This document shows positions 6,872 to 7,523 of a DNA stretch of 7,523 nt, piece after piece. Both the position numbers and the translations under genes were made by a program. Under the pieces are notes generated by a model. That model worked only from the letters and a program-made list of their open reading frames with translations, did no database searches and was not told the DNA's origin. This DNA is from Treponema sp. (lineage in GTDB: Bacteria > Spirochaetota > Spirochaetia > Treponematales > Breznakiellaceae): the NCBI GenBank assembly GCA_031271075.1, contig JAISWN010000283.1, positions 1 through 7,523 of the forward strand, read 5' to 3'. Each line of letters begins with the position of its first letter. The stretch's first letter is position 1.

Positions 6872-6936
6872 TAAAGATCCTTAATGATATTGCCAAAAAA
6901 GTCCTCAATATGGTAAAATCCCAGAAGCGGGAGTAA
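6871..6936 (+). pseudogene. possible C-terminal remnant of a disrupted gene
   Basis: Starting where the foldback element ends, a frame reads VKILNDIAKKVLNMVKSQKRE and stops at TAA 6934-6936. It resembles the basic amphipathic C-terminal helix of a real protein. Upstream, the frame passes into the element and meets a stop at 6847-6849, so no intact gene exists. It may be the tail of a gene interrupted by the element. It is only 21 codons and may be chance, and it overlaps a promoter candidate. Confidence 0.2.
6890..6919 (+). promoter_or_regulatory. sigma70-like promoter for the exported-protein gene
   Basis: TTGCCA (6890-6895) and TAAAAT (6914-6919) each match the consensus at 5 of 6 positions, are 18 bp apart, and a TG stands at the extended -10 position (6911-6912). 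This is the best promoter in the window. Transcription would start near 6926 and give a leader of about 158 nt that runs through the whole 6938-7061 hairpin element before ATG 7084. Confidence 0.5.
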
Positions 6937-6937
6937 A

Positions 6938-7061
6938 TAGAGTCTGTCCATAATGTAGACACATTATGGACAGACTACCTTGAAATTCGCATTTTCGCAG
7001 CCTTTAGGCGAGAAAATGCAAGGCCTGTCCGCAAAGTAACCGACTTTGTGGACAGACACTA
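6938..7061. mobile_element. 124-bp TA-bounded element of three hairpins (MITE/REPIN-like)
   Basis: The ends TAGAGTCTGTCC (6938-6949) and GGACAGACACTA (7050-7061) are inverted repeats matching at 11 of 12 positions, with TA at each outer edge. Hairpin 1 is perfect: AGTCTGTCCATAATGT (6941-6956), AGAC loop, and its complement (6961-6976). Hairpin 2 pairs GCATTTTC (6989-6996) with GAAAATGC (7012-7019), helped by CCTT/AAGG outside. Hairpin 3 pairs 7025-7037 with 7043-7055, 13 bp with one wobble. Hairpins 1 and 3 share the CTGTCC/GGACAG arm in opposite orientation. No T-run follows any stem. TA-bounded ends recall Tc1/mariner-IS630 MITEs; this is inference. Confidence 0.6.
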
Positions 7062-7073
7062 ACTAATTTTATT

Positions 7074-7078
7074 GGAGG
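7074..7078 (+). promoter_or_regulatory. Shine-Dalgarno GGAGG of the exported-protein gene
   Basis: GGAGG lies 5 nt before ATG 7084-7086 in AT-rich surroundings. It is the strongest ribosome binding site in the window and fixes the start of the downstream gene. Confidence 0.85.
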
Positions 7079-7083
7079 ATATA

Positions 7084-7523
7084 ATGACAAAGAAAACACT
7101 GATGATTTTTGCTCTGGCCCTTTGTGCCGTAGTTTCCGCCTTTGCCGGTGGGAGCGGGGAAGGCGCTGCGGCTCCCGCCTCAAGTCTTGCCGGAGCCAAT
7201 GCGCCCGGCACGGCAGGCGGAACGGCCCTTCGCGCACGGACAGGGGGATGGGAGGATATTGACGGCCTTTCCAGCGCCAGCATTTTACGGGTAGACCGGA
7301 GCAAATTCGGCTATATCGACAGGAACGGCATGGACGGGTACCGCGTGAAAATAGTTGATGTGAGTGATCCCGCAAGGACCGTCCGCGAAGGGCTTGTCGG
7401 CGGAACCGGGAGGAATGTAGCCATGTGGGCCGCCGGTAGTGACGGGCGCATTATCCTGGTGGAGGCCGATGAATTGGGCCGCCAGGATTACACGGGGTAT
7501 AACATTGTGGTATACGACCGGGA
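7084..7523 (+). CDS. exported protein of unknown function (3' end outside window)
   Basis: The frame is open from ATG 7084 to the window end: 146 full codons plus two bases. Residues 1-21 form a Sec signal peptide, with Lys3-Lys4, a hydrophobic core (TLMIFALALCAVVSA) and a likely cleavage after AFA at 21. Cys14 sits in LALC, a poor and early lipobox, so lipidation is unlikely. Residues 22-54 are a Gly/Ala-rich linker. The visible mature part (55-146) contains short beta-like stretches such as YRVKIVDVSDPARTV and GRIILVEADELG. The 'VKIVDVSDPA' phrase resembles a repeat seen in LVIVD-type beta-propellers, but one copy does not prove it. The location would be periplasm or cell surface. Expression probably comes from the promoter at 6890-6919 through a long structured leader. 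Confidence 0.85.
   Translation, partial: MTKKTLMIFALALCAVVSAFAGGSGEGAAAPASSLAGANAPGTAGGTALRARTGGWEDIDGLSSASILRVDRSKFGYIDRNGMDGYRVKIVDVSDPARTVREGLVGGTGRNVAMWAAGSDGRIILVEADELGRQDYTGYNIVVYDR

Noticed and set aside
6941..6976. The perfect 16-bp hairpin as an intrinsic terminator
   Set aside because: No T-run follows on either strand, and it sits upstream of a gene rather than after one.
7004..7375. - strand frames over the exported-protein gene
   Set aside because: The + strand frame has a strong ribosome site, a signal peptide and a promoter; the opposite frames have none.

Overview
This 7.5 kb chromosomal segment looks like a moderately GC-rich spirochaete, possibly a gut Treponema. The hint is a hybrid sensor kinase of a style common in treponemes and the gene set around it. 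That placement is an impression from the proteins, not a search result. Translation and signalling genes dominate. I see no rRNA, tRNA, CRISPR array or intact insertion sequence.

Layout: (1) 1-255, + strand, the C-terminal part of an XRE-type helix-turn-helix regulator cut by the window edge. (2) 256-913, a 658-bp stretch with one doubtful 77-codon reading frame (518-751) and a few hairpins. (3) 914-3631, - strand, a 905-residue membrane hybrid histidine kinase: six predicted membrane segments, GAF, HisKA, HATPase and two receiver domains. (4) 3632-3862, a gap that also holds a possible 43-residue membrane peptide read on the + strand (3743-3874). (5) 3863-5170, - strand, a protein with the layout of a class II CCA-adding enzyme or poly(A) polymerase; its HD domain looks intact but its nucleotidyltransferase head has lost recognisable catalytic carboxylates. 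(6) 5399-6694, - strand, seryl-tRNA synthetase (serS). It carries an apparent insertion of about eight residues encoded exactly by two abutting DNA hairpins. (7) 6695-7083, the divergent gap between serS and the next gene, occupied mostly by two separate palindromic elements (6752-6871 and 6938-7061). (8) 7084 to the end, + strand, the N-terminal 146 codons of an exported protein of unknown function.

serS, the HD-domain gene and the kinase all read leftwards, but gaps of about 230 bp separate them, so they need not form one operon. The first two touch tRNA function, by aminoacylation and by an enzyme-like fold related to tRNA 3'-end maturation. The kinase has no separate response regulator in view.

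The most unusual content is repeat-derived: a palindromic element apparently domesticated in-frame inside serS, and two MITE-like or REPIN-like foldback elements side by side upstream of it. One of these has TA-bounded inverted ends and lies in the presumed 5' leader of the exported-protein gene.
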